Positions 33,161 through 45,400 of a stretch of 64,000 nucleotides of DNA are shown piece by piece (the first letter of the stretch is position 1; the number at the start of each line of letters is the position of its first letter). Location: NCBI GenBank assembly GCA_026413225.1, contig JAPMTP010000084.1:62001-126000 (forward strand), given 5' to 3'. A program made the position numbers and the translations under genes. This DNA comes from Otis tarda (Eukaryota > Chordata > Aves > Otidiformes > Otididae). The notes beneath the pieces were generated by a model. That model searched no databases, had not been told where the DNA came from, and was given only the letters and a program-made list of their open reading frames with translations.

Positions 33161-34027
33161 CTCCTCCGGGCAGCCGGCTTTAGCTGATGAGACGTGTTGG
33201 TGAGCAAATCATCCAGGGAAGCGAAGAGTCGCAATGCTTCTGCGCCGGCGGGGCCGTTACCAAGAGCGAGTGAAGAGCAGCAAGAGCTTTCCGTGCTGAC
33301 CCTTTTCAAGTGAGAGTTTGGCCAGACGTTTGCTGTTTTAGTGCTTTGCTGCTTCTGCGCAGCTTGGACAAAGATCATTGCGGCTTTCGCGGTTCAAGTT
33401 GTGCAGCGAAGGCAGAGAGCCTCCTCGTCCGGATCCCCGGAGCTCTGCGGGAAAGAGCGAGACGAGAGCCGCGAGAGCTTCGAGTGCGGCCAGCTCGCGT
33501 GTGCCGGCGAGCAGCCGCTGTTCGTCGGTTGGAGGACGCCTTCCTTCTGCGCGGCTGGTTCCAAGTTGACGGTAACTGCCAGTGTGCTAGCTGTGTAGGA
33601 TAGCGAAGGGGCTCGACGTTTGTGTGTCCGTAGATCTGCTAGAAAGAGCACGTGAAGAGCAGTAAGGGCTTTCAGAGCAGCCGGTTCTCGTGTTGGAGAG
33701 TCGCCAGACATCCGCACTTTTAGTGCCTCACCACCCGGACAGCTTGGAAAACACGATTGGAACTGTCCCAGCGCAAGCTGTTCAGGAAAGCAGCACACAG
33801 ATAGCATGCACAGATGTTAGTCACGTGCTGCTAGCAAGAAGCCTCCGAGCAGGCACTTCGTGCGGCAACACCTCTTCTGCTACTCTTCACAGCCCTTTTT
33901 TCTCCGGCAGCCAGCGGCACTTGATCATGTTGTGAGCAAAATCATCTCCATCTAAAAATTTTCTGGCGGGCAGCCGGCTGTGAGGATGAAAAGCAGGTGA
34001 AGCATCGTGGAAGCGAAGAGTCGCAAT
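33160..34027 (-). repeat. Satellite D (GC-rich higher-order unit), reverse, left of axis
   Basis: One complete ~744-bp unit plus a damaged partial one (about 33,925-34,027), in reverse orientation. Each unit is four diverged ~186-bp monomers that still align to satellite C blocks (AGCTCTTGCTGCTCTTCAC, GCTTCCCTGGATGATTTGC). It is much richer in G and C (GCCGGCGCAG, GAGCTCCGGGGATCCGG) than A-C. It meets the ERV1 gag remnant near 33,160 without a gap. Open frames of 60-137 codons on both strands are shadows of GC-rich repeat and show no domain that I recognise. Confidence 0.8.
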
Positions 34028-34102
34028 GCTAAATCAGGTTTTAGCGTGGCAATAGGGTATAGGTGTTAGCTGCCACAGGGAGGTCCGCTGTTATTTTGTT
34101 GA
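34028..34102 (-). other. Pol-derived 75-bp filler at the palindrome fold
   Basis: Matches the ERV1 reverse-transcriptase region at about 32,051-32,129 in the same strand sense, with a few short deletions and changes. It lies exactly where satellite D turns from reverse to forward. The left joint shares GCT with both partners (GCAATGCT in D, CAAGCT in pol); the right joint shares GA. Confidence 0.8.
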
Positions 34103-34860
34103 AAAAGGGCGAAGATAGTAGGAGGCGGCCGCACGAGAAGTGCTGCAGAGACAGGCTTCTTGCTAGCAGCCCTAAAGGCACACGAACATTGTATCTCTGT
34201 GCTGCTTTCCTGAACAGCTTGCGCTGGGACAGTTCCAATCGTGTTTTCCAAGCTGTCCGGGGTGGTGAGGCACTAAAAGTGCGGATGTCTGGCGACTCTC
34301 CAACACCAGAACCGGCTGCTCTGAAAGCCCTTACTTGCTCTTCACGTGCGCTTTCTAGCGGATCTGCGGACACACAAACGTCGAGCCCCTTCGCTATCCT
34401 ACACAGCTAGCACACTGGCAGTTACCGTCAACTTGGAACCAGCCGCGCAGAAGGAAGGCGTCCTCCAACCGACGAACAGCGGATGCTCGCCGGCACACGC
34501 GAGCTGGCCGCACTCGAAGCTCTCGCGGCTCTCGTCTCGCTCTTTCCCGCAGAGCTCCGGGGATCCGGACGACGAGGCTCTCTGCCTTCGCTGCACAACT
34601 TGAACCGCGAAAGCCGCAATGATCTTCGTCCAAGCTGCGCAGAAGCAGCAAAGCACTAAAACAGCAAACGCCTGGCCAAACTCTCACTTGAAAAGGGTCA
34701 GCACGGAAAGCTCTTGCTGCTCTTCACTCGCTCTTGGTAACGGCCCCGCCGGCGCAGAAGCATTGCGCCTCTTCGCTTCCCTGGATGATTTGCTCACCAA
34801 CACGTCTCATCAGCTAAAGCCGGCTGCCCGGAGAAAAAAAGGGCTGTGAAGATCGTAGAA
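34103..34860 (+). repeat. Satellite D unit, forward copy 1
   Basis: First of two direct D units on the right of the fold, about 98% identical to the next unit at an offset of 744 bp (for example CGTCCTCCAACCGACGAACA at ~34,459 and ~35,203). The start is partly deleted next to the filler. It has no mirror partner when the arms are aligned with sum 68,741, so it makes the axis asymmetric. Confidence 0.85.
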
Positions 34861-35580
34861 GGCACGAGTGTTGCCGCACGAGAAGTGCCTGCTCCGGAGG
34901 CTTCTTGCTAGCAGCACGAAAGGCACACGAACATTGTATCTCTGTGCTGCTTTCCTGAACAGCTTGAGCTGGGACAGTTCCAATCGTGTTTTCCAAGCTG
35001 TCCGGGGTGGTGAGGCACTAAAAGTGCGGATGTCTGGCGACTCTCCAACACGAGAACCGGCTGCTCTGAAAGCCCTTACTGCTCTTCACGTGCGCTTTCT
35101 AGCAGATCTACGGACACACAAACGTCGAGCCCCTTCGCTATCCTACACAGCTAGCACACTGGCAGTTACCGTCAACTTGGAACCAGCCGCGCAGAAGGAA
35201 GGCGTCCTCCAACCGACGAACAGCGGCTGCTCGCCGGCACACGCGAGCTGGCCGCACTCGAAGCTCTCGCGGCTCTCGTCTCGCTCTTTCCCGCAGAGCT
35301 CCGGGGATCCGGACGACGAGGCTCTCTGCCTTCGCTGCACAACTTGAACCGCGAAAGCCGCAATGATCTTTGTCCAAGCTGCGCAGAAGCAGCAAAGCAC
35401 TAAAACAGCAAACGTCTGGCCAAACTCTCACTTGAAAAGGGTCAGCACGGAAAGCTCTTGCTGCTCTTCACTCGCTCTTGGTAACGGCCCCGCCGGCGCA
35501 GAAGCATTGCGACTCTTCGCTTCCCTGGATGATTTGCTCACCAACACGTCTCATCAGCTAAAGCCGGCTGCCCGGAGGAG
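34861..35580 (+). repeat. Satellite D unit, forward copy 2
   Basis: Second direct D unit, and the mirror partner of the left D unit (33,160-33,925). It contains the four-monomer pattern described for D and passes into the right ERV1 copy at about 35,581 at the same base as in the left arm. Confidence 0.85.
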
Positions 35581-35893
35581 AAAACAGGGGCTACGAATAT
35601 CCCCTCACAAGGGGATATTAGGCGCAAATTGCAAAAACTAAGACCTCCTGAAAACAGAGCCTTAGAAAGGTTATTAGAAGAAGCATGGAGAATATTTAGC
35701 AATCGAGAGGAAAGTTACAGGCAAGACGAGAAGAAAATACTAGCAGTGGTAAGAGAAAAATGAAAATCGGAAATTTAAAGTTAAACCAATGCGTGGGCTG
35801 ACGCCTCTGGGTAGGAATCAATGTGCGATATATAAAAAGCCCGGACACTGGAAGAACGAGTGCCCTGAGCGCCAAAGGAACGCTAGATGGCGC
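35581..35893 (+). pseudogene. ERV1 gag 3' end (right)
   Basis: Mirror of 32,848-33,160: capsid tail and zinc-knuckle remnant (GHWKNEC) at the satellite D border. It appears the same as the left copy. Confidence 0.75.
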
Positions 35894-35929
35894 CACAATC
35901 AAGGGAAAACGGTAGCTCACGTGGCTGAA

Positions 35930-36284
35930 GAAAATTGTCTAGCCGACCTGTCAGTAAAAATAAAGTTAGGGGAAGAACAAAAAGAAATCAAATTTTTAGT
36001 AGACACGGGAGCGACTTATTCTGTTCTGAATCAAGCTTTGATGCCTCTGGAAAATGATTATATTACAGTGAAAGGTGCGACAGGCCAGACTGAAGAGGCT
36101 TGCTTTTGCAGACCCTTAAAATACAAATTGGGGAAGCAAGTGGGGATCCATAAATTTCTGTATATGCCAAATTCTCCAAAGGCCCTTCTTGCTAGGGATT
36201 TATTAGAACAACTAGAAGCAACAATCAAATTTAAGCAAGGGGAAGTTACTCTGGAGGTAAATGATCACCAATACGTTCAAATTA
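35930..36284 (+). pseudogene. ERV1 protease region (right)
   Basis: Mirror of the left protease region; signature LVDTGATYSVLNQ is present and the protein reading of this stretch is the same as in the left arm. Confidence 0.8.
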
Positions 36285-36300
36285 TGAGTCTATCCTTGGT

Positions 36301-37796
36301 CAGTACCCCTGCAACAGGAGAAATTGGTGCAAGAATTGTTGACCAAGTATATCCCGGAGTCTGGGCAACCGATATACCGGGACGAGCAAAGAACGCACCA
36401 CCAACAATAGTAAAACTAAAGGAGGGACAGAGTGCCATCAGGATCAAACAATACCCACTGAAAATGGAAGATAGGGAAGGAATTTGTCCCATCATAGAGC
36501 GGTTCATAGAACTAAGACTACTAAAAGAATGTGAGTCAGAATTCAATACACCTATGCTTCCAGTTAAGAAACCTGATGGGTCCTATAGGATAGTTCAAGA
36601 CTTAAGAGCCATCAACAAAATAACAGCGGACCTATACCCTGTGGTAGCTAACACCTATACCCTATTAACCACGCTAAAACCTGATTTAGCTTGGTTTACG
36701 GTCCTAGATTTAAAAGATGCTTTCTTTTGCCTCCCTCTCCATGAAGCCAGCCAGAAAATTTTTGCTTTCGCATGGGAAAATCCCAAAAGTGGTCGAAAGA
36801 CACACGGACGGTGTTGCCGCAGGGGTTTAAAAATAGCCCCACAGTTTTTGGGAATCAGCTAGCAAAGGACTTGGAATCATGGGAACCACCATCAGAAGAA
36901 GGGAAGGTGTTACAATATGTAGACAACCTTCTTATTGCAACCAGAACCAAAGAATCCTGTGTCATTGGGACCGTGAGTCTGTTACATTTCCTAAGACTAC
37001 AGGGATATCGGGTTTCTAAGAAAAGGCACAGGTGTTGTTACAACCCCAGGTCACGTACCTGGGGTACGAGATCAGTGCCGGACAACAGATTCTAGGACAA
37101 GCCCGGAAAGAGGCCATATGCCAAACCCCCGACCACAAACTATAAAGGAACTACGGACATTCTTAGGAATGACGGGGTGGTGCCGACTTTGGATATGTGG
37201 TTATGGTCTGCTTGTTAAGCCCCTATATTCCCTGATAGCAGCTAACCAAAAGGATCTCCAGTGGGATGCTGAGTCAGATCGAGCCTTCCATCAGCTGAAG
37301 AAAGCCCTGATGTCGGCACCAGCACTGGGACTTCCTGATGTGAGTAAGCCATTTTTTCTATTTTCCCACGAAAAACAAGGAATGGCACTAGGAATATTGG
37401 CAGAAGATTTGGGACCATACAGATGGGCGGTAGCATACTTCTCCAAACAGCTGGATGCCGCTGCGAAAGGGTGGCCCAGCTGTCTGAGAGCAGTAGCAGC
37501 TGTCATTCTAAACATTCAAGAAGCCCGAAAGTTCACTCTAGGCCAGAAAATGACTGTCCTAGTTTCCCATACTGTATCTGCGGTCCTTGAAGCAAAAGGA
37601 GGGCATTGGCTTTCCCCACAAAGGTTCCTGAAATATCAAGCTATAATGGTTGAACAGGATGATGTTGAAATCGTGACCACAAACATCATCAATCCGGCCT
37701 CATTCCTTGATGGGAACATCGGGGAGCCAGTGAGTCATGACTGCTTGGAAACAATTGAAACCACGTATTCTAGTCAAACGGATCTTAAAGATGTCC
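36301..37796 (+). pseudogene. ERV1 reverse transcriptase region (right)
   Basis: Mirror of the left reverse transcriptase region with the same motif order (VLDLKDAFF, LPQGFKNSP, LGLPDVSKPFFLF). It differs from the left copy by only a handful of bases, is interrupted and is not functional. Confidence 0.85.
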
Positions 37797-38280
37797 CTAT
37801 CGATGGAGCCGAACATTGGTTCACCGATGGAAGCAGCTATATGTTAAATGGAAGGCGGCATTCCGGATATGCTGTTACCACTTTCGAAAAGGTGATAGAG
37901 TCCAGGCCACTATCAGCCGACGTCTCGGCCCAAAAGGCCGAGATCATAGCTCCTACCCGAGCCCTGGAGAGAGCCCAGGGAAGGACTGTAAACATTTGGA
38001 CTGACTTTAAATATGCCTTTGGGGTGGTACATGCCCATGGAGCAATATGGAAGGAAAGAGGACGGTTAAATTCTCATGGAAAAACCATCAAACACAGAAG
38101 AGATTTTGAAAATCCTGAATGCAGTCCAACTTCCCGAAAAGGTGGCAATTATGCATATTAAAGCACACCAGAAAGTGAGCACAGAATTGGAAAGAGGAAA
38201 TGAGCTGGCAGATAGGGAAGCAAAACAAGCAGCTAGAGAAACAATCAAGGTAGAGGGTGCGCTAATTCCTGATGGACAGG
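37796..38280 (+). pseudogene. ERV1 RNase H region (right)
   Basis: Mirror of 30,460-30,945, recognised by HWFTDGSSY and GNELADREAK. It is part of the same broken pol. Confidence 0.8.
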
Positions 38281-38454
38281 TATTTCTAGAAGGTAAACCA
38301 GAATACACAAAGGAAGACGGCAAACTTATTAATGATCTAAAGGGATCATATAATGAGGAAGGGTGGGCCAATTACTACCCCTCACACGGGAGGGTAGTAA
38401 TTCCCTCCTACATGATATGGTCAGTAGTCCGAGAAGAACATAGAAAAAGACACT

Positions 38455-38477
38455 GGGGGGAGGGGCGGGGGGTGGGG
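38455..38477 (+). other. Potential G-quadruplex in ERV1 pol (right)
   Basis: Mirror of 30,262-30,284: four G-runs of four to six bases with single-base spacers on the plus strand. Confidence 0.6.
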
Positions 38478-38499
38478 CAGAAGCCCTATATAAAGATCT

Positions 38500-39500
38500 C
38501 ATCAGGAACATAATAGCGCGAAACTTATACGCTACCGTTAGACAAGTAAGTCAACAATGTGATCTTTGTCTCCAGACTAATCCTAAAGTTGTAAAAGGGC
38601 CGAAACTTGAAAAAAATCGGAAAGGGGAATGGTCCGGGACAACATTGGCAGATTGATTTCTCAGAACTCCCTAGAAAAGGGGGTACCGATACTTAGTAGT
38701 ACTTACTGATACCTTTTCAGGCTGGCCAGAAGCTTCCCCGTGCAGAACTGCTAAAGCCCGGGAAGTAACCAAAATACTGCTCCAGGAAATAGTACCTAGG
38801 TTTGGAGTCCCAGCGGTAATGTCCTCGGATAGAGGACCACATTTTGTGTCCAGAATAGTACAAGAAATTAGCCACCATCTAGGGATAGATTGGCAATTAC
38901 ATACCTCTTACCGACCACAATCAAGTGGCCAGGTGGAGAAAATGAATCACCTAATCAAACAACAGATTGTCAAGTTGGGTCAGGAAACTAATCTAACTTG
39001 GCCTCAGTCTTTACCATTAGCTCTTATACAAATACGAACCAGACCAAGAGCAAGAGAAGGGCTTAGTCCATTCAAAATTCTATATGGCCGACCCTATGGG
39101 GTACAAAAGGGAACACCTTCACAAATTGGTGAAGAAATAATGACCTCCTATATGGTGGCACTAAACAAACAATCAAAAAGAATTGAAAAACATGTAATGG
39201 GAACACGTAGTAGGGGTCTGGATGGGCCTGTTCACGATATATAACCAGGGGACTATATATATGTCTCTTACAGAAAAACCCCGGAACCACAGTGGACCGG
39301 ACCTTTTCAAGTCCTCCTCACCACCTACATGGCAATTAAGGTAGAGGGACAGAACTCCTGCATACACCATACCCGGATCAAGAGAGCCTCTGCAACCTTG
39401 TGGAAAGTAACTCCAGACAACAACGAAGACTTGAGACTTAAACTCGTTCGAACGGATAAGGGCAGGAACAATGTGGGTAACAAGTATGTGAGCCAAAAGC
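38500..39500 (+). pseudogene. ERV1 integrase region (right)
   Basis: Mirror of the left integrase region, with SSDRGPHFVS and YRPQSSGQVEKMNH. Fossil, interrupted. Confidence 0.8.
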
Positions 39501-40064
39501 AGTAGTGAACCGGTGGGACACCACAGCAAAGGATACCGGACAAAGAAACCAGGACCGGCCAGTAACTAATATTGCCCAAATCTGTCATCAGTGCAGTTTA
39601 TATCTTATTTGTCATTTTATTATAGGAAATATAAAACCCATTTTAGTAGGTCACAGAAGGCAGTACATTATCTACAGAAGTAGCTGTACTAATCCACTAG
39701 AACAACTACATCCTAAAATGACCAATTGTTTAACTGGAATTGTGATTGGGTTTGCAATATTTTCCTGCATTTTACCACTAACTTGTAATCAAAAGGACAC
39801 CAAATGGCCGTGGTCTCACGCCTACCTTGGGTTTACAGGAAGCATGGGACCACCTTTTAAATGGTCGGGCTTAAACTTGGCCGCTGTGGTTATGCACGAA
39901 ATGGAAATGTACTCAGGGCATGAGTGGGGCTGGGACAGAGGCAACAGGGATCCTTAATACTACGGTGCCCCCTGTTGTGATCTTCTTGATTAGCTTAGGA
40001 ATTTTATTAATATTAACTATTATGCTGTACCTATGGGTTTGGAGAATGTTTAAGAAAGTAACAC
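39500..40064 (+). pseudogene. ERV1 env remnant with membrane anchor (right)
   Basis: Mirror of 28,674-29,240: short cysteine-bearing stretch and a hydrophobic anchor-like segment ahead of the foreign LTR. It is broken. Confidence 0.5.
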
Positions 40065-40886
40065 TGTCGTAACTGTGCCCCGATCACGACCAGACTACGC
40101 AGTCTCTCTCTCACTCCCCCCACCCTCCAAGAGAACAGGGGGAGATAATATAAAGAAAAACGGCTCGAGGTTTGACATAAGGACAGGGAGAAATCCTTAA
40201 AGTTACCGTTACGGGCAAAACAGACTCCTCTTGGGGAAAACTATTCATTTATTACTACAAACAGCAAGATAATGAGACAGAGAACAAGATAACCTCCCTC
40301 CACCCCTCCCTCTTCCCAAGCTTAACATTATCTCTACTACCTTCCCCCCCCCGAGTTGCACAGGAAAGGGAAGAGGGAATGGGGATGGCGGTCAGTTCAT
40401 CACACGTTGTTTTACGTCGCTGCTTCATGGTTGGGGGAAGACCTCCTCACATTCCTCCCCTGCCCTGTTGTGGGGTCCCTCCCATACATCACAGTCCTTC
40501 ATGAAACTGCTCCGGCGTGGGTCATCTCTTCCACGGAGTGCAGTCTCTCCAGAATGGCTGTCCCAGCAGGCCCTCCATGGGCCGATTCGGGCCTAGTCAG
40601 CAGCCTGGCAAGAGGCCAGAGGGTGAGGCCTGCAAGGCCCATGAGGCCTGTGCCTCCCCCTCTGTGCCTCTGCCCCCGCTCAGCTTCTTCACATCTTCTC
40701 TTCCCTCTTTTTTTTTTTTTTCTTCTGTTTTCCCCTTCTTAAATATGTTATCGCAGAGGCGTTATCACGGAACATTCTGCTACCAATCGGCTCAGCTTTG
40801 GCCAGCAGTGGGTCCGCCCTAGGCCTGGCCGAATCCACTGAACAAAGGGGAGTGACTTCTAGCAGTTTCCTACAGAAGCTACCACA
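40065..40886 (-). mobile_element. Second foreign LTR within the ERV1 (right)
   Basis: Mirror of 27,853-28,673. On the minus strand it begins TGTGGTAGC and ends TTACGACA. It differs mainly in the length of a T-run near 40,707 and a few bases. Confidence 0.65.
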
Positions 40887-40987
40887 TTAGCCCCCCTCCC
40901 CCCCAACAAAACCGTGTATGATGCTTCATATCATTCAGGGAAACTGTTTAAGTAAAAGAATTTACTTAGTGTGATAAAAAGGGGGAT

Positions 40988-42122
40988 TGATATAGGGGAC
41001 CACGTAGAAATGGGGACAATAAGTTAATCACAACTATATATGTATGCACTTAAAGAATTGCTGTAGTTCAGCCCCAATCGGGACCAGACTACACAGTCTC
41101 TCTCTCTCACTCCCCGCCCCCAAGAGAACAGGGGGAGATTTGGTAAACAAAAGAAAACCAGGGAAAAAACCAAACACGTGGGTTGAGATTGAACAAAAAG
41201 TAAATTTAACAGTAATGACAGAAGAAAACAAAACAGTGATGCAATACAAATACAGTATAATGGCTTACAACAAATCTCCACACTTAGTTTCTTCCAAGCA
41301 GCAGGAGGCTCCCTTCAGCACCCTCCTCGCTTATATACTGAGCATGATGTCAGATGGGATGGAACAGCCCTTTGGCTAATTTGGGTAAATTAACCCCAGC
41401 TGTTAGCTAATTAGTTAACTATCCCAGCCATAGGAGCTACCAGCTGCAGTTCTCCACCCAGCTCAGGTAAATATTAGCTCTATCCTAGCCAGAACCAGGA
41501 CAAGAATATAGTTACAAAACATAGTCACGTAACCATATAGCTTAGAGAAACAATTAATGGAGGAGGAAGTCTGTTTTTTTCTTTTCCTGACGAAGGACTC
41601 ATTTGTAAGGAGTGAGAAACAGTCTCGCATTATCTCAAGGGAGTGATTAGAAAGAAGAAGAATTCAAGAACAGGATGGCATGTGTCACAAATACGTCTAT
41701 AAACCTCCTTGCTAAAGGAAAACAGATGGTTAACAAGGACATGAATCAGCTCAAGCTGATAAGAACACTGCAAGCTTGCAGGATCATTGCATTCTAGGCT
41801 AAAGGTGAAAAGTACACCATGAAGAAGACCTACGGCCTTCATCCCAAAGACCACCGAAGACCCCTGCCCACAATTATTGGGAGAATTTGCGCAAGCGCGA
41901 AGGACTGATAAGCTAATTAGTATACGAAGCAAGAGTAGGTGGCTTTAGGTAATGAATATGTCTAGGCGTCAATTGAATATTCATTGTTTTATTGTATAAA
42001 AATGGGACGGTTTTCTACCTCGGGCATGCACGCTTGTGGTGGAGCGATCCCCCGTGCATCTGCACGCAATAAACATACCTAGTTTATAACTTCCGAGTTA
42101 CAGAGTCCATTTCCGTATGTCA
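40988..42122 (+). mobile_element. ERV1 3' LTR, interrupted by another LTR (right)
   Basis: Plus-strand TGATATAGGGG...CCGTATGTCA with TATA box (GTATAAAAATGG, near 41,994) and AATAAA near 42,068. Same nested insertion as the left copy. Confidence 0.8.
41059..41502 (-). mobile_element. Solo LTR inserted in the ERV1 LTR (right)
   Basis: Mirror of 27,236-27,677, flanked by the same 5-bp duplication (AGAAT on this strand at 41,054-41,058 and just after 41,502). It is about two bases longer through a CT dinucleotide run. Confidence 0.85.
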
Positions 42123-42450
42123 ATAGTAAGTGTCAGAATCCTGGTGATGCAGGAAAGCCGAGAGACCCAATGTTTTTGAGCTTGTAGATGCGGTGGGAAG
42201 AGTCGGTGAGGAGCAGCAAGAACTTTCAGAGCAGGCACTTCTGGTGTTGGAGTAATCGTCTGATGTTCGGGACTTATAAGATTTATTCTCAGAGGGCTGC
42301 CAGGTTGACTTGGTGGCAAATGTCAGAGTCCTGTTGGCCTAGGGAAGCCCAGAGCAATCGTCTGACGTTGGGGATAGTCCTAGTCAGTCCTAGACCACCA
42401 GGACTCCGACATTTTCCACCGTTTCAAGCCGGCAGCCCTGTGAGCAGCTC
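42123..42450. repeat. Satellite C remnant with turning point (right)
   Basis: Mirror of 26,290-26,612: reverse C, flip near 42,390 (CCTAGTCAGTCCTAGACC), then a short forward C fragment passing into layer B. Confidence 0.75.
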
Positions 42451-45400
42451 TTGCTGCTCCTCACCGGTTGTTGACGCCACATCTACAACACCACAGACAT
42501 TGGGGCTCCGGGCTTTCCCTGACGAACAGGGCTTCGACGTTTACCATCAACTGCACTGGAGCACCCACTAAAATATTACTCTAAAAAGCAAGAACGTCGG
42601 ACCATTGTTCCCACACCAAAAGTGCCAGCAACTAAAGCTCTTGCTGCTCCTCACCGGCAGTTGACGCCACATTTGCAGCATCACAGACACTGGGGCTGCG
42701 GGCTTTCCCTGACGAACAGGGCTTCGACGTTTACCATCAACTGCACAAGGCCGCCCACTGGAGAAATACCCTAAAAATCACGAGCGTCGGACGATTGCTC
42801 CCATACCAAAAGTGCCAGCAACTAAAGATCTTCCTGCTCCTCACAGGCCGTTCACACCACATCTACAGCACCACAGACACTGGGGCTCCGGGCTTTCCCT
42901 GACGAACAGCGCTTTGACGTTTACCATCAAGTGCACGGAAGAGCCCACTGAAAAAATACCCTAAAAATCACGAATGTCAGATGATTGCTCCCATACCAAA
43001 AGAGCCAGCAACTAAAGCTCTTGCTGCTCCTCACCTGCCCTTCACACCGCATCTACAGGACCACAAACACCGGGGCTCTGGGCTTTCCCTGATGAACAGT
43101 GCTTCAACGTTTAACATCATCTGCACGGAAGCGTCCACTGAAAAAATATCCTAAAAATCACGAATGTCGGACGATTGCTCCCACACCAAAAGTGCCAGCA
43201 ACTAAAGCTCCTGCTGCTCCTCACTGGCCGTTGAGGCCGCATCTACAGCACCACAGACATCGGGGCTCCGGGCTTTCCCTGACAAACAGCGCTTTGACGT
43301 TTACCATCTACTGCACAGGGCCGCCCACTGAAAATATAGCCTAAAAATCAAGAACCTCAGACGATTGCTCCAACACCAAAAGTGCCAGGAACTAAAGCTC
43401 TTCCTGTTCCTCACCCACCCTTCACACCACATCTACAGCACCACTGACACTGGCGCTCCGGGCTATCCCTGACGAACAGCGCTTTGACGTTTACCATCAA
43501 CTGCATAGGAGCACCCACTAAAAAAAATACCATAAAAAATATGAATGTCTGACGATTGCTCCCACACCAAAAGTGCTAGCAACTCAAGCTCTTGCTGCTC
43601 CTCACCAGCAGATAACGCCGCATCTACAGTATCACAGACACTGGGGCTCCGGGCTTTCTCTGACGAACAGCGCTTTGACGTTTACCAACAGCTGCACAGA
43701 AGCGCCCACAGAAAATATATCCCAAAATCACGAACGTTGGACGATTGCTCCCATACCAAAAGTGCCAGCAACTAAAGCACTTGCTGCTCCTCACCAGCAG
43801 TTGACTACGCATCTACAGCACCACAGACATTGGGGCTCTGGGCTTTTCATGACCAACAGTGCTTCGACGTTTACCATCAACTGCATAGGAGCACCCACTA
43901 AAAAAAATACCATAAAAGGTACGAATGTCAGACGATTGCTCCCACAGCAAAAGTGCCAGCAACTCAAGCTCTCGCTGCTCCTCACCGGCTGTTCACGCCG
44001 CATCTACAGCATCACAAACAATGGTCCTTCTGGCTTTTCCGGACGAACAGCGCTTCGAAGTTTCCCATCAACTGCACAGGGCCGTCCACTGAAAAAATAC
44101 CCTAAAAATCACGAATGTCGCACGATTGCTCCCACACCAACCGTGCCAGACACTAAAGCTCTTTCTGCACCTCACCAGCAACTGATGCCGCATCTACAGC
44201 ACCACAGACACTGGGGCTGCGGGCTTTCCCTGACGAACAGCGCTTCGACGTTTACATCAGTCGCACGGAAGTTCCCCTGAAAAGTACCCTAAAAATCATG
44301 AACGTCAGACGATTGCTCCCACACCAAAAGTGCTAGCAACTAAAGCTCTTGCTGCTCCTCACCAGCCGCTGATGCCGCATCTACAGTACCACAGACACTG
44401 GGGCTCCAGGGTTTCCCTGACAAACAGTCCTTCAAAATTTACCATCAACAGCACAGGACCAGCACTGACAAAATCCACTAAAAATCACGAACATTGGACG
44501 ATTGCTCCCACACCACAGCTGCCAGCAACTAAAGCACTTGCTGCTCCTCACCGGCATTTGACGTCGCATCTACAGCATCACAGACATTGGGGTTCTGGGC
44601 TTTTCATGACCAACAGCGCATCGACGTATAACATAAAATGCACAGGGCCGCCCACTGACAAAATACCCTAAAAATCACGAAGGTCTGCATATTGCTCCGA
44701 CACCAGAATTGCCAGCAATTCAAGCTCTTGCTGCCCCTCACCGGACTTTAATGCTGCACCTACACCACCAGAGACATTGGGGCTCTGGGCTTTCCATGAC
44801 CAACAGCCTTTCGACATTTACCATCAACTGCACAGAATGCCCATTGAAAAATTACCCTAAAAATCACGAACGTGGGACAATTGTTCCCACACCAAAAGTG
44901 CCAGCCACTCAAGCTCTTGCTGCTCCTCAGCGGCCGTTGACACCGCATCTACAGCAGCACAGACACTGGGGCTCTGGGCTTTCCCAGATGAACAGCGCTT
45001 CGACTTTTACCATCAACTGCACGGAAGCGCCCACAGAAAAAAATATCCCAAAATCACGAAAGTCGGACGATTGCTCCCATACCAAAAGTGCCAGCAACTA
45101 AAGCACTTGTTGCTCCTCACCGGCAGTTGACTCCGCATCTACAGCACCACAGACATTGGGGCTCTGGGCTTTTCATGACCAACAGTGCTTCGACGTTTAC
45201 CATCAACTGCATAGGTGCACCCACTAAAAAAATACCATAAAAGGTACGAATGTCAGACGATTGCTCCCACAGCAAAAGTGCCAGCAACTCAAGCTCTTGC
45301 TGCTCCTCACTGGCCGTTCACGCCGCATCTACAGCATCACAGACAATGGGGCTTCTGGCTTTTCCGGACGAACAGCGCTTCGAAGTTTCCCATCAACTGC

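Larger units (their letters stand above)
35581..42122 (+). mobile_element. Broken ERV1 provirus, right copy
   Basis: Mirror of 26,613-33,160, with the same parts, the same truncation against satellite D, and the same two foreign LTR insertions. Approximate parts: gag end 35,581-35,893, protease 35,930-36,284, reverse transcriptase 36,301-37,796, RNase H 37,796-38,280, integrase 38,500-39,500, env remnant 39,500-40,064, foreign LTR 40,065-40,886, polypurine tract near 40,976-40,987, 3' LTR 40,988-42,122 with the solo LTR 41,059-41,502 inside. It is broken, with roughly half a dozen interruptions, one or so more than the left copy. Confidence 0.9.

Noticed and set aside
33310-34687. GC-rich open frames of 60-137 codons around the axis as a novel gene pair
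   Set aside because: They lie within satellite D units, overlap on both strands, recur in each unit and match no domain that I know; best explained as repeat.
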